Shown in pieces: positions 1-12,500 of a stretch of DNA of 64,000 nt. The stretch's first letter is position 1. Each line of letters starts with the position of its first letter. Origin of the DNA: Desmodus rotundus (lineage: Eukaryota; Chordata; Mammalia; Chiroptera; Phyllostomidae); contig NC_071391.1 of assembly GCF_022682495.2 (NCBI RefSeq), forward strand, positions 113,815,195-113,879,194, in the 5' to 3' direction. Under the pieces are notes generated by a model. The model saw only the letters and a program-made list of their open reading frames with translations. It had not been told where the DNA came from and did not search any database. A program made the position numbers and the translations under genes.

Positions 1-304
1 ATAGTTTTACTTAGAGAAGGTTCCATTATTCCTGCATTCCACTTTAGAAATAGATGGTGAAAAGTACCAGATATTCTGCTACCATAAGAAAAGGAAACAA
101 TTTCCCAGTTCTTCCAGTCTTGAGACTGAATTTTGAAATGTAATTTTTTACCTTAGGAATCCTCTGGGAATTGCCCTAAAGTTGAAATTGATTGTCTTCC
201 ACCACTCATAATGTGGTAGTGAAGAAAATGTAGTTGTGAGAATATATATGTAAATATATATTTATATGTAAATATGCACCGATATTTATATATAATATAA
301 TTTG

Positions 305-516
305 TACACACATAGTGAGATGTGTATATGCACATAGTTATATATGTATACACACATAGTGAGATGTACACACACATAGTGAGATGTGTACACACACAGT
401 GAGATATGTATATGCACATAGTGAGATATGTACACTCACATAGTGAGATATGTACATGCACATAGTGAGATGTGTACACACACATAGTGAGATATGTACA
501 CACACACACACACAAC
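305..516. repeat. Minisatellite, 20-24 bp unit, with CA tail
   Basis: About nine imperfect copies of a unit built on 'acatagtgagatgtgtacac' run head to tail and end in a short CA tract. The alternation of 'tatatgcacatagtgagata' and 'cacacacatagtgagatg' variants suggests a higher-order pattern. A 129-codon minus-strand open frame through it codes only Tyr/Thr/Cys/His-rich repeats and is an artefact of the tandem array. Confidence 0.85.
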
Positions 517-540
517 ATGGTGAGTAAGAAGAACCTGTGC

Positions 541-2140
541 ATCTTTCTTCCTTCTCAACTGCAATCAGTCATTAGAATGTCATATTAAATTTTGCTATTC
601 CTGTATTTGTTTTCAAATTTTTACTTTAACCAAATTGGAAATTTCCCTTTATTTAATTAAAAGGAGAATATTTTTATATATATTGTACAAACATCTTTGT
701 ATATGTTTTATATAAACAATTATATATGCCATCTTCTATATTGTTAGGTGCTTTTCATTGACATTAATCAATAATACATATTTATCATTATTAGATTAGA
801 ATTATAATTAGTAGTAAGGCAAGATAGTAAATTAAGTTACAAACAAAATTTTTTGTTGGAAAGTGAATACAAATATTGCAATGACTTTATTTATTATTTT
901 TCCTCTGTAATGATAGCAGTAGGGCACTGTCTAATGAATGGAAAATTAATTAGTCAGCTGTAAATGTCATGAGATTAAATTATTGAGAGGATTGGCCAGT
1001 GCGTTCTTAGTTTATGATTTTGGTTTATCAACTACCATAGTGGTTTTAAACTCTGGCTTTGCATAAAAATTGCTTCTAGAATTTTAAGAAAATGTCCATT
1101 CTTGGACTCTGCTATTTGAGGTGGTGATTTGGTAAGTCAGAGGTGATATCTGGAAGTGATTTAAAAGGTTCCTTTAGTGCTTCTTATATGAAATAAGTTT
1201 TTAGAACCATGTGCTTATCATAATTAGATCACCTTTATTTGATGATAGATCGACACAGAACTCCAACTGATGTTACTTCCAATGACTGGTTAATCCGCTT
1301 GTTTTTTGGTCTTGGACTATTGAAAGGAAGAATTTACTCTCTTCTCTTTGAGTTCCTTATAAATAACATGCTTATCTTTCTTAATTCCCAAGGATTCTGT
1401 GTATAATTAGAAATTTAAATGATATCACTTGTTTTGGGAAATGATACATGATTTTATAAAAAGAAGAAGAATCTCACTGTTCTTTTTTGTGGGTTTGCCT
1501 TTGGCACAAATGACCTTGTGCCATTGTAAACACAAGGCATTGCCATCTTAGATGACCTGGAGAACCCAAACTTGATGACTAAGAGCAGCAGAAGCACTGA
1601 TGTAGAAACTTCTCTCGTAGAGTTATTAATTACTTGAAAGTAATATTCTCTGGACTCTGTTATTATGGCAAAAGTCTAAGAATCCCTGGAGTGACTCCCT
1701 TCAGAGATAGTATCTAGAGGCTTCTGAAAAGATTGTAGCCAGGCTTGATAGAAACCTCTGGGTATAAATAGACCAAAGAACTAACCAGACTTACTTCCTG
1801 AGTCTCAAGGTGTAGAAGAGAGAAGAAAACATTGGCCACCCCATGCATGAGGAGGGTGCCTAAAATCAACCTTCTAAAATCAACCTCCAGTTTTCTTTCT
1901 ACTCCCACTTTCACTTTATAGAGAAACCCCCAAGCAAAAGGCAATAATCTCATCAGGTGTAACATAAAATGCAACAACAATAGAAAAATGTCTGTAAGTC
2001 AAATAATCAGTGTCATTACATTTTCATAAACATCTTATAGAACTAAGTAGGTCAAACTGTCTATTCTTTTAACCTACTGTGATGTAAAACTCATATAAAA
2101 GAGGATTTTCTTAACAGTAGAAGGTAGAATGGAGATTCTG
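541..2140. other. AT-rich single-copy sequence
   Basis: I see no recognisable repeat or gene. A 13-base local duplication ('taaaatcaacctt', then 'taaaatcaacctc') lies near 1860-1890. The 88-codon minus-strand frame at 1714-1980 has no recognisable motif. Confidence 0.5.
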
Positions 2141-2169
2141 CTCTCCCCTTATGACATCCAAAATATTTA

Positions 2170-2515
2170 AATACAAGTGCCATAGAGATGCAAAAGAGAC
2201 ACGTAGCAAAACACAAACCAGAAAACATCTCGTGCCAGAATACTGGAGGGACACCCACATCACCTAGTGGAGCTGCGATGAAGATCGGGGGGTTGGCAGA
2301 AAACCCTCTCTTCTGTGCTGATTTCAGGTCTCACTTTATGAGACAAAAAGAGGCCTGGAATATATATATTCTTCCCCCACAGCTCTCTGATGAAGCCAAC
2401 CCTGCCTACACCTTGAGCTTAGTTAGACTCTGCCTCCAGAACTGTTAGAAAATAAATTTCTGTGGTTGAAGCCCCACAGTCGGTGGTATTTTTGTGACAG
2501 ACCTAGCAAACCAAT
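2170..2515 (+). mobile_element. MaLR/MLT1-like LTR fragment (3' part)
   Basis: The segment ends with the MLT1 signature: 'ctgcctccagaactgt', an AATAAA-type signal in 'gaaaataaatttctg', and 'cggtggtatttttgtgaca'. The 'aggcctggaa...ccaaccctgcctacaccttga' portion also fits MLT1 consensus as I know it. The 5' half is missing or too diverged to follow. The 86-codon frame inside it is not a gene. Confidence 0.65.
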
Positions 2516-2519
2516 ATAA

Positions 2520-4070
2520 CAATATACTAATTTGTTGATATTATTCGTGCCGGAGAAATGCACTTATGTCTGCCAACATGGGCTTGAAATTACTGATCAC
2601 CATAAGAACTCCTAACTCCTTAAATAATGTAGACTTTAAATACTTAAAAAATCATACCTTAGTAAGAAACATGATAAGTAATACAAGCTTTTCTGATTAA
2701 AAAAGGGCTCTTAATATAAGGAAAAACAATTGCTAAGAAATAACTATTTCTGTATCTAATGTAATATAACAGGGTACTGTAATATGTCAAAGAAAATAAA
2801 TCATATTTGCTTTAAATTGAACACTTAAAAAAAGAATGACCGTATCTTCAATTCCAGAAATACTTTATTAAATTTATAACAAGTGACAGTAATATAAGCA
2901 CTATGGCTAGAAATGGTAGTGTTATTGCAACTGTGTGAGGTTGACTATACCCTGGAAATAAGATGATATTGATCATCTGGAGTCATTTTATGTTTATAAA
3001 TGTTTCATGACTATTAAGTAAACGTACTTTATATTTCCACATTTAAATGTTACTGAAATGGAACACATGGGTTGAATATAGAAAGTAATTGTATCTAGCG
3101 AATGTTTTGATTTTTCCAGTTTTAAAATATAGATGGTGGTAAAATATAAATCCTGAATGCATTACCCTCTGCAACTGAGCTCAATTCTTTTCTAGTGTCA
3201 CTGTGAGTTCCTTGTTGCCATAGTTGTTGCTAAGAAAATGCATTTTCTAAAAGATTTATAAATAATGATTGCAATGTTTTTAGTTCTTTGTAGTGAAATA
3301 CAATATCCAATGCCTCTGAGAAGAATATAAATTCAAGCACCAGGGAGCCATTCAGGTCACACTTGAGTCTTGTTACAAGTAGGGCAAGAAAAGTGTCTCA
3401 CTGGAATCCATTAATGTGCACTCTCCTGCCCACTCAAAAGATAAATTCCACGCCGTTAGTGTCTGAAGACATACATAAGACTGTCTCTAAGCTTTGTATC
3501 TGCTTTCGTTACTCCAGAATTTTGTGAAACCAAAATACAAAAAAAGATTGCATTTATTAACCCTTCTCTTCTCTAATGTTGCTTACTGTTATTATTCTTC
3601 TACATGCTAGATTAAAATACTTAGTTTATATGAACATATTTTGCCAAATGCATGCATTCTTAATATCTTTGAAAATTAGGTAAATTCTAAATTTTTATTA
3701 TATCAGTGTATCAAAGATATCTATACTTGATAAATTGATTTTAATTATGGCTTTTGAGATAAGTCAAAAATAAATATTCAAGAGCCATTTCCCTCATTAT
3801 TTTTTCTCCAAATATCAGAAACAGTTTGTAAATGATTGATAAGTTATTCAACACATAGAGCATGCCATCTGAAATAGAAAATGTACCAAAACCCCAAAAA
3901 TGTAAAACAGAGAATGATGGTAAAGCAACATAAATGTCTACCACCCAGAAATAAAAAAACATAATGTGTTTGCACACTCATATATGAACACACACATATA
4001 TACACATCTGTACATATATACATGCATATCATTTGGATATATATATGTTGTGATATATACACACATATTA
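2520..4070. other. AT-rich single-copy sequence with a short TA/CA patch
   Basis: No gene or recognisable repeat is seen, except an imperfect TA/CA microsatellite around 3975-4065. Two overlapping minus-strand frames at 3741-4197 look random and run through the microsatellite. Confidence 0.5.
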
Positions 4071-4079
4071 CTTGTCTAG

Positions 4080-4420
4080 TCTTGGCTATGAAGTGTAGTA
4101 ACAAACCAGATTTCAGGGTGTTGACACAGCCAAGATTTATTTCTTCCTCAACACTATTCAAGGGAAGGGTTTGCTTCCCTTTGTCACTCAGGGACACTAG
4201 GCTTGCAAGTTTCCACCATTTAATGACATCACCCTCTCCTCACGAGTTGTTAAGATCTACCATGGCAGGAGATGAAATCACTAGTGCTGCAGGGTCCCAC
4301 ACCAGCAATTAAATGCTTTGTCCATAGTCCATTAGCCCCACTTAGTCACATGACCCTAACTAATAGCAAAGGATGGACAAGTGTATTACTCCCACATTGC
4401 AAAGAAAAGGATAAATGGGT
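4080..4420 (-). mobile_element. Degraded LTR-like repeat, antisense
   Basis: 'cacagccaagatttatttct...cccacttagtcacatgaccctaactaatagcaaaggatgg' resembles the reverse complement of a mammalian MaLR/ERVL-type LTR, in which a 'cattggcc...agtcacatgg..ccc.acctaactgcaag' block recurs. I cannot name the subfamily. A shorter segment at 33360-33480 resembles the same block. Confidence 0.4.
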
Positions 4421-4533
4421 GTGAATAAGCACTAGAAAGATCAAACACAATGTCCTTCTACACAAGCACTCATCTCTCACTCCTTCTCTTGTTCACCTTT
4501 GTTTATGCCTCTCAAAAATCCATGTGATATGTG

Positions 4534-5097
4534 CAGTCATTTGCCACATAACGATGCTTCAGTCAAAGACAGGTCGTGTTACACTGACAGCAACCTCTTA
4601 CATCGTGTATTTACTGCTCCTCTCGATTGCATCACTTTCTCTGGTGCTTGATTTCCTCTCATATTGTTTTATAAGTTTAGTGTAGCCTGAGTGTGCCGTG
4701 TGGCTAAAGTCCACAGTCGTTTCCAATAACGCCCCAGGTTTCACATTCACTCACTGTCTCCACAGAGTAGCTTCCAGTCCTGACAGTTCCAGTTATGATA
4801 AGTGCCCTATGCAGGTGTATCACCTTGTCTTTTATACTTTATTTTTACTATATATTCTCTATGTTTATATATGTTTAGACACACAAATACTAATCATCGT
4901 CTTACAATTACCCCCAATATTCAGTACAGTCACATGCTATAGAAGTTAGTAGCTTAGCAGCGCAGGCTATACATGGAGCCTGGGTGAGTAGCAGGCTGTG
5001 CACCTAGCTTTCTGTGAGAAGCCAGATTACACACCGATGAAATCGCCTAAGAACACACTCCTCAAAAGTTTCCCTGTCGTCAAGTGACACGTGGCTG
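4534..5097. mobile_element. Tigger/pogo-like non-autonomous DNA transposon fossil
   Basis: The ends are imperfect terminal inverted repeats of about 23 bp (left 'cagtcatttgccacataacg'; right end reads 'cagccacgtgtcacttgacg' on the other strand), matching at roughly 15 of 23 bases. A TA follows the right end, as expected for TA-target Tc/mariner/pogo elements, while the left flank reads TG. The interior ('tgccctatgcaggtgtatcacc', 'cattcactcactgtctcc') matches a mammalian MER-type DNA repeat I recognise but cannot name with certainty. No transposase frame remains. Confidence 0.6.
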
Positions 5098-5149
5098 TAT
5101 AGTTAACCTAAACATTCGCCTACTTGTTTCTTGGCCAATGGAGAGTGTC

Positions 5150-5215
5150 AATAATACCAATACTTTATGTTAGGATATATATATATAGATATATATCTAT
5201 ATATATATATCATCA
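5150..5215. repeat. TA-rich microsatellite
   Basis: A (TA)n tract with GATATATC interruptions. It can fold on itself because it is palindromic. Confidence 0.7.
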
Positions 5216-6199
5216 TTTTTGTGATTTTCCGATTTTCTATGATATGGATTTCTGGAAAATTGTTCACTTTATCATAAACACTTATCACTTCCTCTAGTTT
5301 TTCTTTAATAATTTGAGCCATGTATTGGTCAAAGTGCCTGGTACATAATGTGTCTAATGAATGATGCAGCTTAAAATTCTCCATTTCTGCTGCTTCTCTT
5401 GTGTATGTTTTCATTTGATACACAGTAAGTTCTTAATAAATGTTAGCTTTTATTAATTTTGGCCATAATCATTTACTATCTGGATCCCATTTTTATTGTG
5501 CCTTGTGAAAATTCCTAAATTCCTTATTTGATAATATTTTTTCTCCTAATTTCCCATTTTGATTCTACTTCCCAAAAGTGTCACATTTGCCTAGATGTTT
5601 CCATGAGAATTTGAAGAGGAAAAAATTAAACAAACAACTTCAATGTAGCGTCTTGATATGAAACTAAAAATTTTCCTCTGACACAAGATGGTATATTTAA
5701 AGAGAGTACTAGACTTATAGTCAGGTATGATCAGAATGTATTTTCCAGTTCTGCTGGTAGCTAGTGATGTGTTTTAGAGAAATAATCTAATGGAGATGAA
5801 TGTTCCTTTTACCATTCCAAAAAATAAAAAGAATAATAAAAGATTTGGATAACCATTATTAAATAGAAAAATATAGATGGCATACCAATAGATAGAGGTT
5901 TTTCCTCTTCCCCCAAATTGTACTCTTATCTGAAATCTTGAAGCACACAGAAAATTTACTAAATATTTGCATGTGAATAATGTTATACTACTTTTAAGGT
6001 TTTGATCTTTACTGGCAATTATTTGAGTTGATATCAATGGAAGCAATTAGACACACCTATGTGAGACAAAAAAATAATATTTTTATAGTCCCTTAAAATT
6101 TGAACTGTATATTCTAATAAAGAAGGTATATAAAATACACAAGGTAAAATTTGAGAAACATATAGTATAAATCAATGCTAAGAGCTTTGTTGACTTTTC
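5216..6199. other. Mostly single-copy AT-rich sequence
   Basis: No gene is seen. The text around 5320-5450 ('gtgcctggtacataatgtg', 'agttcttaataaatgtta') resembles an L2/MIR-type tail but is too short and diverged to call. Other frames here are short and featureless. Confidence 0.4.
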
Positions 6200-6214
6200 A
6201 TTTTCCAATTCTTT

Positions 6215-6423
6215 ATTTTTTTAAGATTCTATTTATTTTTAGAGAGAAGGGAAGGGAGGGAGAAAGAGAGGAAGGGGAACATCAACATGTGGTTGCCTCT
6301 CACGTGCCCCCTACTGGGGACCTGGCCCACAACCCAGGCATTTGCTCTAACTGGGAATCAAACCGGCAACCCTTTGGTTTATAGACCAGCACTCAATCCA
6401 CTGAGCCACACCAGCCAGGGAAA
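6215..6423 (-). mobile_element. VES SINE (bat tRNA-derived), antisense
   Basis: Read on the minus strand it gives the whole bat VES order: 'ccctggctggtgtggctcag' head, 'gattcccagttagagc', 'gtgagaggcaaccacatg', a CT-rich zone, and an 'aaaataaatagaatc' A-rich end. It is flanked by 15-bp target-site duplications 'attttccaattcttt' (6200-6214) and 'attttccaactcttt' (6424-6438) with one mismatch, so both insertion boundaries are known. Confidence 0.95.
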
Positions 6424-6439
6424 ATTTTCCAACTCTTTT

Positions 6440-7075
6440 AACAATACTTATTTGGCAACACTTAATTTTTTACTCACAAAACCATGTTTTACACCAATAT
6501 AGTTTAGGTTGTGCCACAATTTTAGTAAACCTTGATATGCTTAGTTGGAGGAAGTAATAAAGCCTTATCTCCACTAGTACAAGTACAGTTTTACTTCCAT
6601 CTCCTACCTATTTAATAAAATCAGGTAATGTTTCTAGTGTTAAGAAAATCTATGACAACTAGCTAAATATCATCCACTGGGAACCTACAACTGAACAGGT
6701 TACTGTCCCTGCCTTATTCAGTAGGTTAGAATGTGGAGTTATGAGAACAGAAAAGAGGCATGTATCCCAGCAGCAATTCTTGCCTGTGTGTAGTGTGTCT
6801 TAGACTGAGATAGAAAGATGCCGGAACTGCCCAATCACCGGGAACTCCGGAGTCATAGACAATTCAGGAAGCAGAGGCAGCACAGAAGAGCACAAACGCC
6901 AAGCACTGAAGTGATTGATCATGGCTGGAGCACTTAAAAATACTCTGAAATACAGGGAAGGAAAGGAAAGGAAGCTAGAATTACAGGGAGGGCCATATTT
7001 TGAAGGGATTTAGGTAATAATCCTGGGGCTTGGACTTTGAAAGCAATGGATGACCACTGGAGATGGATTCCAGCA
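6440..7075. mobile_element. Fragment of an old recurrent mammalian repeat, class not assigned
   Basis: The 6960-7070 part ('gggccatattttgaagggatt...tggactttgaaagcaatgga') resembles a high-copy mammalian repeat whose consensus I remember as 'ggccttgtaggccatggtaaggactttgg..'. Related text appears at 25060-25560, 27270-28150 and 56930-58000. The 6440-6700 part holds nothing recognisable. Confidence 0.4.
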
Positions 7076-7369
7076 TTCAAAAAATGTCTTGAATAAATCA
7101 TGTGAATTTATTGTTATATATTCATGAATAACTTATCTTGAATACATGACAGCTGATGACTGGGAAAGGTATCACCTAATAGTTACTGCTACTGATGATG
7201 TCAGTGTTTGCATTTGAGTAGAGTGGGATTTTTATCTGCTCCAGGGTGTACCATAGAGTTTCAGATCCTCCTTCCAGTCTTGGATATGATTTCATTAATT
7301 CTCCCCCCTGTTTTACTTTGCAAGTTATTTGTTTGCTTACAAAGCATTAAAAATTAAGCAAAGTCAACA

Positions 7370-7612
7370 GATAAAGAAGTAAAACTGTTCTTAAGATTAT
7401 AATCAGAAAATAATTTAATGAGAGGGGAGGTGGGAGGGGATAATGGGGGAAAGGGGGAAGGGTTTCCAGGAACACCTGTAAAGGACACAGGGACAAAACC
7501 AAAGGAGGGTAGGATCAAGTGTGGGAAGTGAGGATGGCTGGGGTGGGGAGGGGAGTGGTGAGGGGAAAAATGGAGACAACTGTGCTTGAACAACAATAAA
7601 AAAAAGTTCAAA
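7370..7612 (+). mobile_element. Bat L1 3' end, 5'-truncated
   Basis: This is the G-rich 3' UTR typical of L1: 'gaggggaggtgggaggggat', 'gacacagggacaaaaccaaag', then 'cttgaacaacaataaaa' and an A-run. The antisense fragment at 48188-48322 belongs to the same subfamily. The 85-codon Pro/His-rich minus frame across it is only the complement of this G-rich UTR. Confidence 0.8.
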
Positions 7613-8380
7613 AAGAAAGTAATTTCTCCTGCATGTTTTTAGTGACTTTTCCCTGAGGGATTAAGAGATGAATTAACCAGGAGTTGAGTGGCTAAGAAAA
7701 AGGATGAAGGAACACTATTTTGAGAAATATGAAAAATGGCAAAAGAGATTAATAATGTGTGGTTCTTCATATTAAAGATTAATCTCAGAGTTTTTAAACA
7801 TTGAAATGTTTCTGCTTCAAACAGAATTGAATAGACAAAAATCTTATTTTATATTCATTGAATATGAAATTCAATCAACATGCCCACTTTGGAGACAGAA
7901 ATAGGCCTGCCTGAGCCCAAGCACCAAAGTCCAAGCTACCAGTACTAACCCAGGTTGTCCTCCAAACAATTCCTAAAGACAAAAACACACCTTCCTTGAT
8001 TCTGCATGTGTTATCGTTGGTATGAGAAGAAACATAATAGGTTTCTTTGTCAGTTGTAAACTGTGCATTATGAAGCCCATGGTTAATATAAATGTTAATC
8101 AGGGTTATGATTCTAGATCCAGGGATTATGGTAATTATGTAGCATATAATGTAAGTATGGATGTTTCAATTTAAGTGTAAATATGTAGTTAATGAAGGGT
8201 ATAATCACTTAATAAATGGTCCATACTCACAGTTTTTGTATTTGTACCTAAATTAAGACATTATTATGGAAACAAAAAAGTAAATTAATTAAGAAGGGAA
8301 GTAAAAACATGCAAAATGCTACCACTCCGTGTAAATTTCTTTCACATCTTGGTGATGCTGGGCAAGATTCCATTCATGCA
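7613..8380. other. AT-rich single-copy sequence
   Basis: I see no gene or repeat in this stretch. Confidence 0.5.
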
Positions 8381-8397
8381 TATAAGTATTGTTTTTC

Positions 8398-8483
8398 TCT
8401 TTTTCTTTTTTTTTTGAATCCTCACCCAAGGATGTGTTTATTGATTTTAGTGAGAGAAGAAGGGGGAGGAGGAGGGAGAGGAG

Positions 8484-8540
<57 letters not shown>

Positions 8541-8581
8541 AACATTTATGTGAGACAACTGAACCACCTGGCAAAGGCTAT
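8398..8581 (-). mobile_element. VES SINE, internally deleted, with expanded GA tract
   Basis: The A-rich end ('aatcctcacccaaggatg', 'tttattgattttag') and GA zone of an antisense VES are intact, but the segment jumps from 'gagaaacatttatgtgagac' straight to the last bases of the head ('gaaccacctggcaaagg'), so most of the tRNA-like body is absent. A perfect 13-bp target-site duplication 'agtattgtttttc' (8385-8397 and 8582-8594) shows it is one insertion. The GA tract at 8483-8540 has expanded. Both overlapping frames are low-complexity. Confidence 0.85.
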
Positions 8582-8599
8582 AGTATTGTTTTTCATAAA

Positions 8600-9340
8600 A
8601 AATACCATTACACTGAAAGAGTTATTACTTTTTTCAAAGAAAAATCTTCAACAATATATCAATAATATGTTTATCTATCAGGAAACATGTATTCATTTAA
8701 AACATATTTTAAATGGCAATTAACTTTCAATTATGTGGGTGAGCAGAAAATTACTCAATCAATTGTCATCTTATGTTTCTTCTTTCCAAATGTTTAAAGA
8801 TCAGTAATGTGGTAACATCTGTAACTTTATCTTTGTGGCTCCACCCCTGTGGGACTCCCCAGAGAGACTACTGGGCAGAAACATTGGCACAATGGCACTG
8901 CCAGCCCCGAGACCACTAGAAAAATGAGAACTAGAACACTCAAGATGAGTTTGAACAAATTACAGTATTTATTTCTATATAGATAATGTTCCATTTTCTT
9001 CTAGAAATTAATGCTTGCAGTGTAGCATTTTGAAGACACACATTTTCATTTTATATCTGTATCTATATCTACATCTATATATCTGTCTGTATCTATTTCA
9101 TCAGCAGTGTGCTTTACAGCTCAAAAACATTGCAATGGTATGTTGATGAATTAGACATTTTACTCTGGAAAATAATACGTCTTTAAAACCAGTATGTGTA
9201 AATTTTTCATAGTTGATGCATATTGGCTTCTCATGGCATTCTTTTTCTCTTCTGTTTATTTTATTTTTCATCTTTGGAAGAATCAGCTTGTCATGTACTG
9301 TTCTCTTTAGCATGTCTATGCTACACCTTAAATTAATCTA
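8600..9340. other. AT-rich single-copy sequence
   Basis: No gene is seen. Weak (ATCT)n-like text lies at 9050-9095. Confidence 0.5.
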
Positions 9341-9355
9341 TTTTATTTTTACTTT

Positions 9356-9561
9356 TTTAAATTAAATTAAATTTATTTTGTTTAGAGACGGAAAGGTAGG
9401 GAAAAAGAGAGGGAGAGAAATATTGTTGTGTGGTTGCCTCTCGTGTGCCCCCAACCAGGGACCTGGCCCACAACCCAGGCGTTTGCCCTGACTGGGAATT
9501 GAACCAGGGACCCTTTGGTTTGCAGTCCAATGCTCAATCCACTGAGCCACACCAGCCAAGG
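9356..9561 (-). mobile_element. VES SINE, antisense, full length
   Basis: The complete VES order is present in reverse, ending in 'gagccacaccagccaagg'. The perfect 13-bp target-site duplication 'ttatttttacttt' is at 9343-9355 and 9562-9574. The 65-codon minus frame here is the translated SINE, not a gene. Confidence 0.95.
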
Positions 9562-9574
9562 TTATTTTTACTTT

Positions 9575-12500
9575 AAAAAAAAAAAAACAAGTTTGCTTTC
9601 CATACCATTTTTCTGAAACATTATTTTTGTTATTTTTCTCTGAATTGTATTTCTATTTTTAAAATTTCTTTACTCTTTTTTCTTTTTATGTTTTTCTTTT
9701 AAATGTATTCCTTTCTCTAATTTTTTAAGTTTGTCTGTTTTCTCCACTTTATGCTCTGCTTCTGATTTATAAGGACAGTCTCTGTTATCACCTATCTAGT
9801 ATGCCAGTTTTGTGTGTCTTCTTTCTGCATCTTCTGTGGGGTCATATTCAAAGGTAAGACAGAAGAAGCTTTTATTTTCCTCTTTTTATAAGATTGGACC
9901 AATGTTATAGCATGCTATTTGGGTTTGTTTTTTACTCATCCTTAAAGAATGTCCAGACAACAGATGTTTCTAATGCTTGGAGCTGAATGGGTTGCCCTTT
10001 TTTGTACACTTGTGTTTTAGATAAGTTTAAATACACACACACACACACACACAATCTTTTTTCACACAAAGGGTAAGTAACTATGAAGAGGACCCTGTTC
10101 GTGACAGATATTCATGTAATTCCTCCGTTGTTCTCGGATGGCATCATTCTCTTCCATGCACTCCTTGGTTCTCTGCATTCTGAACATGGTGTGTGAAACT
10201 AGTATAAACGAAAGTGCAGTCACCTTCCTGGTTTTCCATCAGATATTCCCCTTTCTTCTTGACCACTGGGTAACTGCACAGGCTTACCTGTGCAGGGATG
10301 CCACGTTGCATAACCAGAACTGACTTACACAATGGTTCAGTGAGGCCCTGTTTGGGGATTGTAGCTATAAACACAACATTATCCTTGATTTTTTTTCTCT
10401 CTCCTTTCCCCACTTGTGCAACGATGGAGTGTCTGAGATAGCATTGGGAAAAAATTAATAAGATTAATTTTGAATTGTTTTTTTTTTCCGGTAGCCTGTA
10501 GCTTCAATTAGTGTCATTTTTCCTCTAAAATATTATGCGTCTCAAATATTCTTTTCCTTGTAATTTTTCTCATTGTCTTAATGAATATGCTTATGAAACC
10601 TGGTCTAGGCTACAATAGGGACTGCTGTTGAGATACTGATGTAAAATAGAAGCCCTCCTTTTAGCTTCTACTGTTTGTCTTAAATATCATTGTGTGGTTT
10701 CTACAACATGACTTTTTTTAACTAGAGGTTTTTTCTCTATGTATATTTTTGTTGGTGGTGATTTATGGTAAAGGAAAACTGCCAACTGAGAGAAAAATCA
10801 TTTGCATTTTTTAATGTTAAAATAGCAGATGCTTAAAGGCTAAAGAGTTAGTTAACATTTGATGTGTTTTTAATCAATGAGTTTAGTTTTATCATTTAAA
10901 TTTTTTAGAATTAGATAAAAACTGTAATTATTGCTAACTTAAACAATGTTAACTAATATTTTTAAGCAATGTCATGAAATGGCTTAGAATGGTTTAAGTT
11001 TACAATGATGTAAACTTTGATTAACTTGTATTTTATGTATTTAAAAACACATTTTAATTTTACCAAATTATTCACTGAGTATAAAGAATAGAGTTCTAAC
11101 TTCTTCAAAAATCTAGATTTAGTCTAAAAGTTGCAGATGGATTTGTAAGACTGAAACAATTTCTCAGATGAATTGATCTATAGCATTCTTTCAGTTCTGT
11201 AAGTAGAAACACAAATTTGCCATATACAAGATTATAATTTTCTCAGAGTTTATTAGATTATAATATTTCCATCATTTTCATATAATATAGTTTTAACCCT
11301 TCAGAAATACGAAGCTATATGTGTATCATTACATATAAGAAAAAGTTATTTATATGAAAAATATTTTTTTATCATTTTGTCTGGCAACATAGACTTTTAT
11401 ATTACTTTTTTAAACTGAGATTTACACTAACTTCACAGTGTTGCCACCCAGTATGGCTTGTTGTGTCCGGCATTGTGAAGATAAATATGTACCTAATTAA
11501 CGAACATTTATTGCTCATCCTCTTCAGTTTTTAGACTGTCAGGATCTATTTTTTAATTTCTTCTTTTTTGCAGGATTTCTATAATATTTGCTTACAATTA
11601 GTCATAATACTACATTTTGTAGTTTCTATGAACCAATCAGAATTTTTACAAGTTTTGTATTAAGGATAGAATTAAATTTACATCCATATAACTATTCTCA
11701 AAAATCATTTAAACTCAGCATTAAGGCATTTGCTTTCACTGAAGTTGAAAACACTCTTTGCTTTTTAAGGAGGATTTGTTCTAGAATGCTCATAGATAGA
11801 TATTGAGTGTGTTTCTAATGAAAGAAAATAAAAATGCAGGAAAAAACACAAAGCATTATTAGAATAGATACAATTTTTCAGCTTCATCGGAAACTATCAG
11901 AGATTTGTATCGTTTGACCTTTAGTTAAATATTCTAAGCCTGCAGGAATAAAGGCTCTATAGTAGCATTAAGTATTACGGCTGTTATCTTCATCATCTAA
12001 ATGCAATCTTTAAACTACTTAAGATTCACCTCTCACTGTTGGACACTTTATTTAATGCCTCTGTAATTGCAAAGAGGGCTTTGATGAGTGTATTAAAGTT
12101 TCCCCAGCTTCTGAGTGAATTGCTTTTTTAGTAGTAGATAAGCAGACTTGAAGGACTGTTGAGATTATCAACATGCAGTTTCCTTTGATTTCTTTGTTTT
12201 TTAATTTCTTTAAAATTAATCTCTCTCACTACTGTGAAATCACGCAAGCAAGCACTTAGGACAGAAATCCCGTTCCTAACTCCGTCATTATCTTCTAATA
12301 AAATCTGGATAAAAGTGAATCGCCTGAAGAATGGAGGGGCAGCGCCAGCGACTGAGAGACTTGGAGTATTGGGATTTTTCAAGAATGTACTTATACATAC
12401 TACATACCTATTCGTCTTTTCAGGGATTTGCTGACACTTAGTAAGAGAACTATATGTCATCTGTCCACGTGGAGCTTTAAAAATTGTTGTCTTTTTGTTT

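Noticed and set aside
153..542. 129-codon minus-strand open frame
   Set aside because: It is a translation of the minisatellite; composition is Tyr/Thr/Cys/His repeats with no domain.
8483..8540. GA tract as a regulatory GAGA-factor site
   Set aside because: It is the tail zone of a SINE that has expanded; no promoter context.
9362..9559. Possible tRNA gene in the SINE head
   Set aside because: The tRNA-like part belongs to a VES SINE; it is diverged from a functional tRNA and repeated across the window.
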